This document shows positions 56,901 through 62,998 of a stretch of DNA of 64,000 bases, piece after piece (position 1 is the stretch's first letter; each line of letters begins with the position of its first letter). The stretch is taken from positions 25,731,367 to 25,795,366 of the forward strand of contig VZDJ01007747.1 of NCBI GenBank assembly GCA_008694505.1, written 5' to 3'. The position numbers were made by a program, and so were the translations under genes. The DNA comes from Cyanoderma ruficeps (Eukaryota > Chordata > Aves > Passeriformes > Timaliidae). The notes below the pieces were generated by a model that saw only the letters and a list, made by a program, of their open reading frames with translations, searched no databases and was not told the DNA's origin.

Positions 56901-59900
56901 AGTAATTAATTGGTATGAAGATGGACACAATAGTATCCCTCCAGTTTCCTTGCCTTTGATCAGCTGGAGGCACATTATACTACCATGAGGTGCAGTTGAA
57001 CAGAGGGGTCAAAACTATGAATAAATACATTTTTTATGTGGCCTAATACGTTGCTAGTATTTCTGATATGCTTTCTCAGATTTCTATTTTAAGAAGTGTT
57101 ACAGGCACAAAAGGGAAATCAGGCTGCGTAACTGACAGGGATGGTTTCCTTAGGCTTGCTGAGAATTAAGGCAGACAGTTTTCTTCAGAAGCTGATTAAA
57201 GTTTCTCCATCACTTTCTGGATTGTGTTTGTTTGTGGTATCTTGATCCACAATAAACTGATTTTGGTTGGCAAGAGCTGCTCTTTCAAACAATACTGTCT
57301 CATTTCATTGGAAGAAAATGTTCTTAATGGTCACTGGAGAGAACTCTTATCACAGACTTTTGCATCACCCTGGTCACACCATGTGCGAGAATTTTTTACT
57401 CCATCAAGATATCAGTCTATAAAATACACTTTTCCTAAATTTGGAACCAAGGCTTCCAATGTCTAGTCAGCCATCATAAGTCAACAATCACTGATTCTGA
57501 TGGCTTTTTAATGGTAATGCTGTTTTTACCTGCAGACCATCTGCAAGTATGATCGTAGCTCCACAACTGTTTTTTTAAATACAGTCTTGAAGAGACTTGC
57601 TTCATGGATTTGCAGTCCTGGCTTGCCAGTTGCCTTCGAAGTTGTGTTGATTTAGCTGTAGGCCTTGGATATTCTCTGATTCACAGAATCTCATGCTGGT
57701 AATTTTTCAGTAAAATAGTCTTGAAATACCTTGTTATCAAATCTGTCTGGTTTTCATTAACATTACCTGAGGACTGTGAGCTTATGTGGTCAAATTTGAA
57801 ATGTTCAGTAAGTAGTTTATGGTTTTTTACTTCCCTTCTCTTTCCAGTCTTGTTTTTCAGAGTGAAACTTCACATTTTCCCCCAAAACTAATCTATTTCA
57901 GTTGAGCTAAGGCAAAGACTACTGCTGAAACCAGATCTGCATATTTGTAGATTTTATTGTAGATAACACATGTTGTTATCATAGATTAGGCAGTTATTTT
58001 CTCTAAATTATTAATACAAATTATCAGAGAATTGCAGAATCAATTAGTTTGGAAAGGACCTTTGAGATCATTGAGTCAAAGCTATGACCTTCTTGCCAAC
58101 AAGACCATGGCACTGAGTGACATACACAGTCTTTTCTTAAACACCTCCAGGGTTGGTGACTGGCGACGTTCCAATATCTAATCACCCTTTTTTGGGATGA
58201 AGCTCTTCCTAATGTCCAAACTAAGCCTCCCCTGGTGCAGTTTAAGACTATTTCCTCTCATCCTGTGGCTGGTTGCCTGGGAGAAGAAACGGATCCCCAC
58301 CTGGCTGCAGCCTCCTTTTAGGCAATTATAGGGACCAGTCAGTTCCCCCTGAGCCTCCTTTTCTCCAGGTTAAACACCCCCAGCTCCCTCAGCTGCTCCT
58401 CACAAGCCTTGTGCTCCAGACCTTCCCCATCTCTGCTGCCCATCTCTGGTCACACTCCAGAACCTCAGCATCCTTCTTGTAGTGAGGGGCCCAGAACTGG
58501 ACACAGAATGTGAACTGTGGCCTCACCAGTCACTGCCCTGGTCCCACTGGCCACACTGTTGCTGACACAGGCCAGGATGCTGTTGGCTGTCTTGGCTGCC
58601 TGGGCACACCCTGGCTCATGTTCACCAGCTGTGGACTAGCACTCCCAGGTCCTTTTACACTGGCCACATTCCAACCACTGTGGCCCAGCTTGTAGCACTC
58701 TATAGCGTTGTTGTGGCCCAAGTGTTGTGCCCTGCACTTTGGTCTTGAATCTCAACAAGAAAGAAGAATTTTGAAACGCTTGCACATTGAGGTAATTTTA
58801 TCTTAGAAACTTTTGTTGGGACTCCTGAAAGTATGCTTCTGTGGAATTCTGAAATTGTGAAACAAGTCAATATGCATGTCACATTTGATGATATTTTCTA
58901 TTTTTTGAGGATGAGAATAATATTAAGAAAGGAAGATGTTTGATACATGATAATTATGTAGAGACATTTTGGTTCCTTTCACTCAACATTGTGCAGCACT
59001 TACAAAATATTAACATCATTTTAAGCATCAAGAAGAGGGCATGGTATTGGGTTGTATATAGCTTTTTGCAAGGGAGTTTTACATGCCAAAGAATTTTGTG
59101 TATTTATGAAATTCCTCATGGAAAATAAGGAATCATTTTGTTCTTCAGCATGCAGATATATGGCCACCTGCTGGAAAAGCAAGAAAACAGTCCATAACTA
59201 AAAGTCCAAAGATCAGAGGCTTACCACTAATTCCCATTCATCAGGAGAAGAACACTTGTAAAATCAGAGGGAATACAGAAGTAAGTAGGGTTTAAACTTG
59301 ATGTAAAACTTCTAACCGCAATGCTGTAATAAGTAGTCCAGTAATAATGAACTCCCTAGAGCTGGATAAATATAAAATGTAGATGCCTTTATTATCAGTG
59401 TCTCGCTCAATATTTTTGTCATTAAAGGAACATTTAGGACAATTTAATGCAAAAAAGCTGTTGTAGTCTTAACTTGCATAACCTCTCTGTTCAGTAAATC
59501 ATAACGGACCTCTGTTTGTACTTGGGTTTTTTTTTTTGAGGAGAGATTGTTCATTAGGAGTAAATAAGACTTTTAGCTGGAAATGTTATGCACATTATTA
59601 CAATATGGGTATTACTTTTAATAAGATCCTTGAAAGCTGTCCTGCATGCGTATCTTACAGTATCTTCTGTCAAAAATAACTGGACTGTTTTAGTTATCTA
59701 CTCCATATGTATAATGGAAAAGCTCATATGGAACTAACTTTGATGCATTTAAGTTGTACTATTATTTGTCTCAAAGAAGAATAAGAGGTTTTGGTTACAA
59801 CTTTTTGAACAGACTGAGCTTTGTTACTACATTATGTGCACTATTAGTGATATATCTGAACCTTATCGTATTAGCTTGAGATTACCTTCTGGTATCCACA

Positions 59901-61893
59901 TAAAGATACTGATGCCTGTGGGGAGAACTTACTTCCAACAGAGATGAGCACTGTTCTACTTGGGAATAGCAGTGGTAACTAGCCTGACTGCAGCAGTGAA
60001 TAACTGTTGAAACAACAGTTTGGTCCTTTGACTGCAGCAGTATAATTTCTTGCACATTTTAGAACATTTTGAAAGGAGGTGGTTAATATGGAATGTGGTA
60101 TCACCAACAACAGAGATGGTGGTCCAGGTACAGAGTAATAAAGTTGTCTTTTTCCACAGTAAAACTTCAAACCACTATAAGCTCAAAGATTCCCAGAAAC
60201 TGAGTTTAATATATTTTGCAAAAATGTCTATCAAATGTCTGATTTTTCCCCATTGCTGGAAGCAGTTTTATTGTGTGTTAGCAAGATAAATATGTAATAC
60301 CAAAGTTTTGAAAGACTCAGTCGCTAAGAATCCTAATAACAAATAGAACCAAAACATTTTGGTTATTTCTACACCATGCGTTGCACATGTGGATACTGTG
60401 TTTAAAATATGCATATTTCTCATATAGAATTATTTAATTGAAATAGAAATATATTGTTGTGTATCTGTAGAAAGTATTTGATTTTATTTCAAAATACAAG
60501 AAGACTGAGGAATGAGGAAAAACCTTTTCTTTCAAGCACAATCAAATAGAATACTGACTTTAAATCGGTCATACATGAAAGGCCTACAAGAAGGTCCAAA
60601 CACAGAATTTTAGAATTCTGTGTGTCTAAACTAGCCCCTCCCTAGTGTTTGAGTAGTTTTTAATGTTTGTTTTAACATATAGGAGGTATTAAGATTCCAA
60701 GGAACAAGTTGCTCACGTGCTCTGGATAAATAACTCCATAAAAAATGCAGGCAAATTGAACAAGTTCCACACAGGAAATACAAAAATGCCCAAAGACTCC
60801 CTCAGCTTTCTCCAAATTTTGGTTGTTGAGAAAGATGCCGCACATGAAAGAAGCATTTCAGGACCTAATTTTCCTTTAGAACTACCTGGCTTTTCCACAA
60901 AAGAATTTTTCTACCTACTGCCACACCGAGTAGCCAGAATAAAATAATGAAAATTTAGCTGCAGCATCTGGTTTACCTTTAATTTTCTACATCTTAAGAA
61001 CTTGAAAATAGCCCACCAATATGCAAATTGAAAAAGAAGCCAATCTTTGTAACATATCAGTTAGTATTTAACAGCTGCTGAAAATGTTTATGCGATTGTT
61101 TAAAATTATCTCTTGTATATTCATGTGGCTCAGTCATTATATTACCAAAACTGCAATATTCATGGTTGTATTCATTTCATCAAATAATTCTAAGTCTTTA
61201 AGAGTATATCAATCTGCTGTAAAATGCTGAATTTAGTCTACTGTGGTAGAATGAAAAATCAAATTGTGATTATTTGAAAATGAATGTCTTCATTGGCATG
61301 GTATATGATTTATGTACATTTCAGAAGTATCGCTAATTGATAATTTGCTCACTAAAAATGCTTACTAAATGATAATAGGACAATTGTGGTAATTTCAAAC
61401 TGACTTTGCTGTCTCAGCTCTTGAGTAAAATTTTTTTTTTTCTTTAAAACTTATGTGAAACTAATGAGCCAGAATTGCAATCTAAGCTTTTTTTTTTTGA
61501 TAGGGTGTGAGTAAACTTACTTCTCTTTGCTTGTTTGGTAAGACTATAGAAATACAAACTGGAAAATCAAGATTTGGTGAACATCATGATAATGAACTTC
61601 TGGAAGAAAGAATAAACTTGAAAGAAAAAGCATCTATTGTGGCACAATGTTTGGAAAGAAAGGAGGAGAAAGTGCGAAATCATGCAAAAACACATCGAAA
61701 CTTGATTTACGAGGATGATGCAGGCTCAGGGATGACTGAATTACACCAAAGACTACATAAGACACTGAAGAAAAATAAAAATAAACCAAACAAAACTGCT
61801 TTGGAACTAGATAGTAAATTGCCATCAAATGTGATTCAGGAACTAAATACAGTGCTGCAGAAGAACAGAGCACTTCATGAAACCTCCAGCTGA
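2801..61893 (+). CDS. ARAP2: ARAP2, 3' portion: 24 coding exons (PH2 end to stop)
   Basis: This is the overall gene span; exons are listed separately. Joining the 24 exons gives one continuous frame of 1090 codons plus TGA, with every intron GT-AG. Approximate residue positions, counted from 2801, are: PH2 end 1-62, ArfGAP 68-195, PH3 275-382, PH4 392-500, RhoGAP 515-695, RA 700-795, PH5 815-917, tail 918-1090. Order and length match the C-terminal ~1090 residues of vertebrate ARAP2 (about 1700 residues in human). ARAP2 is a peripheral membrane/cytosolic adaptor that stimulates GTP hydrolysis on Arf6 in response to phosphoinositides and binds RhoA; it is linked to focal adhesion and actin control. 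SAM, PH1 and the promoter lie before the window. Similarity to ARAP2 was judged from recalled family features, not a search. ARAP1 and ARAP3 are less likely because the match continues through the linkers. Confidence 0.96.
2917..4093 (+). other. ARAP2: Intron 1
   Basis: AT-rich GT-AG intron; I see no repeat or gene in it. Confidence 0.85.
4094..4293 (+). CDS. ARAP2: ARAP2 exon 2: PH2 C-terminal helix and start of ArfGAP zinc finger
   Basis: It begins after TTGTTTCAG. It encodes the PH2 C-terminal helix ([15 protein letters not shown], with the conserved Trp), then the ArfGAP start. The four zinc ligands are visible as CADC (codons at 4218 and 4227) and CKKC (4278 and 4287), with the family spacing C-x2-C-x16-C-x2-C. 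The donor is CAG|GTAGAG, phase 1. This exon shows directly that the ArfGAP zinc finger is intact. Confidence 0.96.
4294..5058 (+). other. ARAP2: Intron 2
   Basis: AT-rich intron between the two halves of the ArfGAP zinc finger; nothing else is recognisable. Confidence 0.85.
5059..5144 (+). CDS. ARAP2: ARAP2 exon 3: ArfGAP catalytic arginine segment
   Basis: It completes the zinc finger with GLHRSLGP and continues to [18 protein letters not shown]. In ArfGAP proteins the Arg of the GxHRxLG element is the catalytic residue; here it is codon AGA at 5067-5069. Conservation implies an active Arf GAP. The acceptor is GATTTTCAG, the donor GAG|GTATGT, ending in phase 0. An unrelated antisense ORF overlaps this exon and is dismissed separately. 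Confidence 0.96.
5145..5838 (+). other. ARAP2: Intron 3
   Basis: Short GGT-type repeat near 5485; antisense open frame judged fortuitous. Nothing else recognised. Confidence 0.85.
5839..6021 (+). CDS. ARAP2: ARAP2 exon 4: ArfGAP core
   Basis: The exon runs from CATCCAG|CTC to AAG|GTAATA, 61 whole codons in phase 0. It encodes [20 protein letters not shown] and then the helical stretch with [14 protein letters not shown], typical of the second half of ArfGAP domains (GN-x-xAN-x-xW motif followed by an RxxFI-x-x-KY segment). All expected landmarks are present. Confidence 0.96.
6022..7722 (+). other. ARAP2: Intron 4
   Basis: AT-rich with short AATAAT-type low-complexity patches (about 7200-7290). 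No gene or mobile element recognised. Confidence 0.85.
7723..7897 (+). CDS. ARAP2: ARAP2 exon 5: ArfGAP end and linker
   Basis: It starts after a CTATGATCAG acceptor with [20 protein letters not shown] and ends at YHNKFS, phase 1, donor CAG|GTATGA. This is the helical end of the ArfGAP module (ankyrin-like helices in ARAP family structures) and the [11 protein letters not shown] loop. In the family the ankyrin repeats follow ArfGAP directly, and the [11 protein letters not shown] part fits that region. Confidence 0.95.
7898..9378 (+). other. ARAP2: Intron 5
   Basis: Includes a somewhat GC-richer stretch at about 8500-9160 that I could not assign to any repeat family. A 106-codon ORF inside it has no recognisable domain. 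Confidence 0.8.
9379..9513 (+). CDS. ARAP2: ARAP2 exon 6: linker and first strand of PH3
   Basis: It joins in phase 1 to give [20 protein letters not shown], an acidic and Ser-rich linker, then [18 protein letters not shown], the first beta strand of PH3. The acceptor is TTGAATAG and the donor GAAG|GTATTT. The linker is the least conserved part of this gene in the window, so these codons are supported mainly by phase and flanking fit. Confidence 0.92.
9514..13078 (+). other. ARAP2: Intron 6
   Basis: A 3.6-kb intron. It contains an ATT microsatellite at about 11680; no gene or recognisable mobile element was seen. Confidence 0.85.
11680..11708. repeat. (ATT)n microsatellite
   Basis: About nine ATT units, immediately preceded by an ambiguous base (N at 11679) and followed by a T-rich run. 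The N suggests allele or read disagreement at the repeat edge. Confidence 0.9.
13079..13223 (+). CDS. ARAP2: ARAP2 exon 7: PH3 core
   Basis: It begins after TAATCACAG and encodes [20 protein letters not shown], a classic PH beta2-beta3 core (W-C-x-L-x-x-G-x-L-x-Y-Y-x-x-x). It ends at FFLNRG, phase 2, donor GG|GTAAGC. It is preceded by a 3.6-kb intron with nothing else coding. Confidence 0.96.
13224..15446 (+). other. ARAP2: Intron 7
   Basis: Plain AT-rich intron apart from a diverged CR1 tail near 14930-15030. Confidence 0.8.
14930..15030 (+). mobile_element. Diverged CR1 LINE 3' end
   Basis: The stretch around GAGCAGGAGATTAGACCAAA followed by TCTAAAAGTCCCTACAAACC matches the general pattern of the CR1 3' UTR (GCAGGAGGTTGGAC... 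AGGTCCCTTCCAAC). It is short and old, and the 5' edge is not clear. Confidence 0.6.
15447..15549 (+). CDS. ARAP2: ARAP2 exon 8: PH3 C-terminal part
   Basis: The acceptor is CTTGCTTCAG. It reads [20 protein letters not shown] and ends in the PH alpha helix [13 protein letters not shown] with its conserved Trp. The donor is AAG|GTAATA, phase 0. The first base completes a Gly codon split with exon 7. Confidence 0.96.
15550..16186 (+). other. ARAP2: Intron 8
   Basis: AT-rich; nothing recognised. Confidence 0.85.
16187..16385 (+). CDS. ARAP2: ARAP2 exon 9: linker and PH4 N-terminal half
   Basis: It starts at CAT after TTTGGTAG. The product reads [20 protein letters not shown], then [20 protein letters not shown], the PH4 N-terminal strands with a W-R-K-G-W-F element. 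It ends in YLRRLQEL plus one base, donor A|GTAAGA, phase 1. Confidence 0.96.
16386..18405 (+). other. ARAP2: Intron 9
   Basis: AT-rich; nothing recognised beyond T-rich patches. Confidence 0.85.
18406..18469 (+). CDS. ARAP2: ARAP2 exon 10: PH4 middle strands
   Basis: A short exon (64 nt) with acceptor TTTTGTTTTCAG and donor AG|GTAAGG. It reads [20 protein letters not shown] and then G. It is phase 1 in, phase 2 out. It precedes the largest intron in the window (7.4 kb). Confidence 0.93.
18470..25916 (+). other. ARAP2: Intron 10 (7.4 kb, longest)
   Basis: The largest stretch without coding exons. It holds an isolated GC box-like GGCGGGGGCGGG at 19414-19425 next to T/G-rich low-complexity DNA (19430-19495). 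ORFs of up to 122 codons on either strand lack recognisable domains. No mobile element was identified. Confidence 0.8.
25917..26080 (+). CDS. ARAP2: ARAP2 exon 11: PH4 end and RhoGAP N-terminus
   Basis: It completes PH4 ([20 protein letters not shown], then EKAAG) and starts the RhoGAP domain with [20 protein letters not shown] followed by YG, matching the RhoGAP opening in which a Val-Pro-x-(I/V) segment is followed by a helix. The acceptor is ATACTTTTCAG and the donor TATG|GTAAGT, phase 1. Confidence 0.96.
26081..29460 (+). other. ARAP2: Intron 11
   Basis: Contains a 1.4-kb CR1 LINE (about 26597-27975, minus). The rest is AT-rich and without recognisable features. Confidence 0.85.
26597..27975 (-). 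mobile_element. CR1 LINE, 5'-truncated, minus strand (reverse transcriptase remnant)
   Basis: Read on the minus strand, broken frames encode CR1 ORF2 reverse transcriptase. [19 protein letters not shown] and the motif A region [13 protein letters not shown] lie in 27577-27978; [11 protein letters not shown] lies in 27240-27605. The catalytic FADD-type site is decayed (reads as FGDN near 27460), and the frames change several times, so the copy is dead. The 3' end on the plus strand is the CACAGAATCACAGAATG motif at 26599, the typical CR1 tail repeat. The 5' end is truncated in the RT region, usual for CR1. Confidence 0.93.
29461..29673 (+). CDS. ARAP2: ARAP2 exon 12: RhoGAP core; arginine-finger position is Leu
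   Basis: It begins after TTTGTGCCTTAG with [20 protein letters not shown], the RhoGAP A-A1 loop. Active RhoGAPs have a catalytic Arg where this protein has Leu (codon CTG, 29484-29486). The rest of the fold is intact, including [20 protein letters not shown] and [24 protein letters not shown]2 is known as a RhoA-binding protein lacking RhoGAP activity, which this agrees with. The donor is TTAG|GTAATG, phase 1. An AATAAA lies 27 nt past the donor. Confidence 0.96.
29674..31253 (+). other. ARAP2: Intron 12
   Basis: An AATAAA at 29700-29705 close to the donor is followed by T/G-rich sequence (candidate premature poly(A) site). Nothing else recognised. Confidence 0.8.
31254..31359 (+). CDS. ARAP2: ARAP2 exon 13: RhoGAP core, helix segment
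   Basis: The acceptor is TTTTCTGGCAG. The exon reads [20 protein letters not shown], then [15 protein letters not shown]. The LP-x-x-NRATL-x-x-LI-x-HL stretch is a hallmark of RhoGAP domains. The donor is AG|GTCATT, weak at position +3, but phase (2) and the protein match across the junction support it. Confidence 0.95.
31360..33209 (+). other. ARAP2: Intron 13
   Basis: Contains a CR1 3' fragment (about 32465-32975, plus); the rest is AT-rich and featureless. Confidence 0.85.
32465..32975 (+). mobile_element. CR1 LINE 3' fragment, plus strand
   Basis: It contains the C-terminal end of CR1 ORF2 (GGTTCTGGGGTCTGCAG... GAGAAAAGGAGGCTGAGGGA pattern; peptide [20 protein letters not shown]) and then the 3' UTR pattern ending in CTAGATGGTCATTATAGGTC and TTCTATTCT repeats. 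Length about 510 bp, 5'-truncated. It is in the same orientation as the host gene, so its polyadenylation-like end could be read. Confidence 0.9.
33210..33357 (+). CDS. ARAP2: ARAP2 exon 14: RhoGAP C-terminal half
   Basis: It begins after CCTTTAACAG. It encodes [20 protein letters not shown] and SCLFQTKG, containing the conserved RhoGAP N-K/P-x-N-LA-x-VF element, then [18 protein letters not shown]. The donor is CAT|GTAGGT, phase 0. Confidence 0.96.
33358..34063 (+). other. ARAP2: Intron 14
   Basis: AT-rich; nothing recognised. Confidence 0.85.
34064..34132 (+). CDS. ARAP2: ARAP2 exon 15: RhoGAP/RA linker
   Basis: A 23-codon exon in phase 0 with acceptor TTTTCACAG and donor CAG|GTAAGT. It reads [20 protein letters not shown] then DTQ. 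It links RhoGAP to the Ras-association domain. Confidence 0.95.
34133..36412 (+). other. ARAP2: Intron 15
   Basis: Contains a TATG/ATCT/TA microsatellite at about 35127-35214; nothing else recognised. Confidence 0.85.
35127..35214. repeat. Compound TATG/TA/TATC microsatellite
   Basis: Stretches of TATG, then (TA)n and TCTA units alternate over about 88 bp. It is likely polymorphic. Confidence 0.9.
36413..36487 (+). CDS. ARAP2: ARAP2 exon 16: RA domain first strands
   Basis: It starts at GTC after TTCTTTTTAG and encodes [20 protein letters not shown] followed by SIIIR. These are the opening beta strands of the Ras-association domain. The exon is 25 whole codons, donor AGG|GTTAGT, phase 0. 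The phase matters because both candidate acceptors of the next exon keep frame. Confidence 0.95.
36488..37507 (+). other. ARAP2: Intron 16 (to main acceptor)
   Basis: AT-rich intron; the last 87 bases could be exonic if the acceptor at 37420 is used. Confidence 0.8.
37421..37507 (+). CDS. Possible 29-codon 5' extension of exon 17
   Basis: These 87 bases follow a strong pyrimidine-rich acceptor (37403-37420) and are open in the exon 16 frame, reading [20 protein letters not shown] then CKLTQFVLQ. Inclusion would insert 29 residues between the first two strands of the RA domain. The length being a multiple of three and the better polypyrimidine tract argue for use; the absence of an equivalent in ARAP2 proteins I recall argues against. 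It could be chance open sequence. Confidence 0.25.
37508..37625 (+). CDS. ARAP2: ARAP2 exon 17: RA domain, main form
   Basis: Using the acceptor TTTGTGTTGCAG, it reads [20 protein letters not shown] and runs on through [14 protein letters not shown], which continues the RA domain without insertion as in known ARAP2. An upstream acceptor at 37420 (TTTTTTCTTTCTTAG) would add 29 in-frame codons with no stop; that form is listed separately. The donor is TTAG|GTCAGT, phase 1. Confidence 0.92.
37626..42083 (+). other. ARAP2: Intron 17
   Basis: A 4.5-kb intron with a perfect 12-bp hairpin at 38088-38115. A slightly GC-richer part at 40500-41500 has ORFs near 100 codons on both strands without recognisable domains. 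No mobile element recognised. Confidence 0.8.
42084..42212 (+). CDS. ARAP2: ARAP2 exon 18: RA domain end
   Basis: The acceptor is CATTTTTCAG. It reads [20 protein letters not shown], then a strand segment with [22 protein letters not shown]-x-x-ENVLEQV-x-x-W is characteristic of the ARAP RA region. The donor is AGTG|GTATGT, phase 1. A long intron with CR1 and SINE insertions follows. Confidence 0.95.
42590..43344 (-). mobile_element. CR1 LINE 3' fragment, minus strand
   Basis: On the plus strand it opens with the CR1 tail in reverse (CACAGAATCATGGATCTTCT... GAGTTGGAAGGGAC) and continues through the 3' UTR and the end of ORF2. Minus-strand reading gives [20 protein letters not shown] and [20 protein letters not shown], typical of the CR1 ORF2 C-terminus. 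Truncated at its 5' end near 43344, not far before the gap. Confidence 0.93.
43401..43487. other. Assembly gap (87 N)
   Basis: Run of N flanked by oppositely oriented CR1 pieces, which suggests the gap is repeat-related. Real missing length is unknown. Confidence 0.99.
43590..43695 (+). mobile_element. CR1 LINE fragment, plus strand, inverted partner of 42943-43032
   Basis: The 89 bases at 43600-43689 match the reverse complement of 42943-43032 with 8 differences by my hand count (about 91% identity). The copy is bounded by ordinary AT-rich DNA and has no CR1 3' UTR or tail, unlike a normal CR1 insertion. It probably arose by local inverted duplication or assembly error at the gap, or is an internally broken older copy. 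Confidence 0.85.
45164..45309 (+). mobile_element. tRNA-Ile-headed SINE with CR1 tail (TguSINE1-like)
   Basis: The head contains a near-perfect A box (AGCTCAGTTGTTTAGAGC) and B box GGTTCGATCC, with intervening sequence GGGTGCTAAAAAC that resembles tRNA-Ile. From 45251 it passes into a CR1-type tail: TTGGACTCTATGATCCTGGT, GGTCCCTTCCCACTC, ending in ATTCTGTGATTCT. This tRNA-head plus CR1-tail arrangement is the songbird SINE type moved by CR1 machinery. It is short and several tRNA stem positions have changed, so it is an old insert, not a tRNA gene. Confidence 0.85.
47914..48053 (+). CDS. ARAP2: ARAP2 exon 19: start of PH5
   Basis: It begins after TTTTTTTCTTGGCAG with a basic/acidic linker ([20 protein letters not shown]), then [20 protein letters not shown] and LLYKDMK, a PH domain start. 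The donor is AAG|GTACAG, phase 0. The linker is divergent, while the PH strands are clear. Confidence 0.95.
50085..50450 (-). mobile_element. Old CR1-like remnant, minus strand
   Basis: GC-richer than its surroundings. On the plus strand it shows the reverse CR1 3' UTR pattern: CTTGTCCAACTTCCTGTGCA, then a GATTGCACAACCTTTCTGCG segment and GTGGGGGAAGGTTTGTCTGC. It is much more diverged than the other copies, and the boundaries are approximate. Confidence 0.55.
50954..51010 (+). pseudogene. tRNA-Arg (CCT-type) 5' fragment, head of a CR1 chimera
   Basis: GCCCCAGTGGCCTAATGGAT and CCAGGGATTGTGGGTTTGAG reproduce the acceptor 5' strand, D arm, variable loop and T arm of vertebrate tRNA-Arg(CCT). 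The anticodon loop is deleted (about five bases including the anticodon), and the sequence stops in the T arm at 51010, so it cannot encode a tRNA. CR1 sequence follows at once. Confidence 0.8.
51011..52245 (+). mobile_element. CR1 LINE, plus strand (RT to 3' end)
   Basis: It encodes a decayed CR1 ORF2 in several frames: [16 protein letters not shown], then [20 protein letters not shown] (motif A region) and a readable SKFADDTK active-site segment at 51394-51417. Then come the C-terminal parts and the 3' end (GCCCAGGGAAGTTGTGGATG... AAAGTCCCTTCCAACCCAAA). Stops and shifts make it non-functional. A perfect 16-bp tandem duplication (51320-51351) lies in the RT region. Confidence 0.9.
52609..52691 (+). 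CDS. ARAP2: ARAP2 exon 20: PH5 middle strands
   Basis: The acceptor is CTTTATTTGCAG and the donor AA|GTAAGA. It reads [20 protein letters not shown] followed by KKMKPPT, the beta4-beta5 part of PH5 with a basic stretch. Phase 0 in, phase 2 out. Confidence 0.94.
52692..54067 (+). other. ARAP2: Intron 20
   Basis: AT-rich intron; nothing recognised. Confidence 0.85.
54068..54103 (+). CDS. ARAP2: ARAP2 exon 21: 36-nt microexon of PH5
   Basis: A microexon bounded by TTTCTTTCAG and TG|GTAGGT. With split codons it gives [13 protein letters not shown]. Its removal would keep frame but delete one PH strand. It is too short to appear as an ORF and was located by phase and by continuity between exons 20 and 22. 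Confidence 0.93.
54104..54587 (+). other. ARAP2: Intron 21
   Basis: Short intron after the microexon; nothing recognised. Confidence 0.85.
54588..54651 (+). CDS. ARAP2: ARAP2 exon 22: PH5 C-terminal helix
   Basis: It follows GTGTTCTAG and encodes [20 protein letters not shown] then Q, the PH5 last strand and C-terminal helix with the conserved Trp. The donor is CAG|GTACTA, phase 0. Confidence 0.95.
54652..59148 (+). other. ARAP2: Intron 22
   Basis: A 4.5-kb intron with a CR1 copy at about 58021-58745 and one ambiguous base (56684). Otherwise nothing recognised. Confidence 0.85.
58021..58745 (-). mobile_element. CR1 LINE 3' fragment, minus strand
   Basis: The plus strand starts with the reversed tail (ATTGCAGAATCAATTAGTTT... 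GGAAAGGACCTTTGAGATCA), then the 3' UTR and ORF2 end, including TTCTCCAGGTTAAACACCCC and CAGCTCCCTCAGCTGCTCCT. The 5' end is truncated near TGTTGTGGCCCAAGTG (58710-58740). The reading frame is broken. Confidence 0.92.
59149..59280 (+). CDS. ARAP2: ARAP2 exon 23: C-terminal tail, basic segment
   Basis: It starts after TTTTGTTCTTCAG with [20 protein letters not shown] and ends NTE, donor GAA|GTAAGT, phase 0, 44 codons. The I-W-P-P-x-GK-x-R-K motif and the GLPLIPI motif are recognisable ARAP2 tail elements. Basic residues dominate; no folded domain is apparent. Confidence 0.95.
59281..61503 (+). other. ARAP2: Intron 23
   Basis: AT-rich; short ORFs on both strands near 60700-60950 carry no recognisable domain. 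It ends in a T run acceptor. Confidence 0.85.
61504..61893 (+). CDS. ARAP2: ARAP2 exon 24: terminal coding exon and stop
   Basis: The charged tail reads through [20 protein letters not shown] and [20 protein letters not shown] to SS and TGA at 61891-61893. The helical, Glu/Lys-rich composition is consistent with a coiled or disordered tail. The 5' edge is uncertain: an acceptor with a long T run gives 61504, and a second in-frame acceptor (TTGTTTGGTAAG) gives 61543. The first 13 codons resemble no family sequence I know, so 61543 may be the true edge. The stop and the rest are secure. Confidence 0.9.
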   Translation, partial: GVSKLTSLCLFGKTIEIQTGKSRFGEHHDNELLEERINLKEKASIVAQCLERKEEKVRNHAKTHRNLIYEDDAGSGMTELHQRLHKTLKKNKNKPNKTALELDSKLPSNVIQELNTVLQKNRALHETSS

Positions 61894-62400
61894 TTTCCTG
61901 AGCCTGAAGAGTAATGCCTATATGTATATTCTTGTGTTTTATGTATATACATGTTTGTGTGTTTATTTTTTATTCAAAAGTAATCTGTTTTGATGTGTGT
62001 AGTTTGTACAGTGCAGAGGAAATAAGAAAATATAGTTTGTTTATATGTGGCTATTGATTTTGTATGTGTGCATACCCCATGTTATAATTTAAGACTGAAC
62101 TGGGAGAACTGATTAAGTAAAATTCCTGAAGTTTGGAAGGTTTTCTGTGCAGTGCAAGGACATCAGGGTTTTGTCTATTTAATTGTTGTTCTTGTTGTTT
62201 GTTTCAGATTTTGTTTGATACAAGGTTTCTAAGAACTGTCAAAGCTTTTGCTCTGTTTGTACCACCTTGTAAATACTGGAGAGATATTTTTGAAAGACAA
62301 GATATACTCTGAAATTCATAAAATTGGCCTGCAATATTTTTAATTGTTTAACACTATAAAAATTAGTAACATCTGATTTGAAATTGATTTTTTGTTGTGT
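61894..62400 (+). other. ARAP2: ARAP2 3' UTR (start; end unknown)
   Basis: AT-rich untranslated sequence following the stop, with T/G-rich stretches (around 61930-61970 and 62380-62430). I found no AATAAA on the plus strand between the stop and the end of the window. Weaker hexamer variants occur (CATAAA near 62315, AATATA near 62027), so the cleavage site cannot be fixed. The end given is nominal. Confidence 0.5.
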
Positions 62401-62998
62401 TTGTTTGTTTTTGTGGTTTTGTTCCTATTTAAGGAGAAAATTAGTATTTGCTTCCATAGAATTGTCCTCTGACAAAGCATTGTGAAAGAATCAAAAGGGA
62501 GAGAAATGTAGTAGATGAGACAATGTATTAATGCTTGTATCTTGAAACTGTGTCTCTAGGGTGTACATCTGATTATGACATCTAAGTAATGAGACTGTTG
62601 AGGAGGACAAAAAAAAGTCTTCAAAGCAACGTCTAATGGGTACATGAATTGGAAGAAGAGCACCATCTCGGTGGGCTGAAATACTTTTCTAAACAGGCCT
62701 TGCTCTGCTCAGGGTGACAAAGGCAGGCTGTTCTATTGCACTTTGGATAGAGCTTGCTTGGTGCTAACAAAGTTGTTGACCTCCCAAGAATATTTAGTAT
62801 TTAAATGAGAAATTAATTCCTTTAAGAAAAACTGTTCCCCACGCAAACTAATCAGAACAGTACCAACACACTCAATTAAGACATGCTAAATCCTAAATGG
62901 GGGAAGAGATTTACCCCTCTCTTTACCATGAGGACAAAGGTAACTAGTATCCTGTTTGCAGGGACTAGGAAATGCTTGTCCTACAACTTTGCCTCTGA

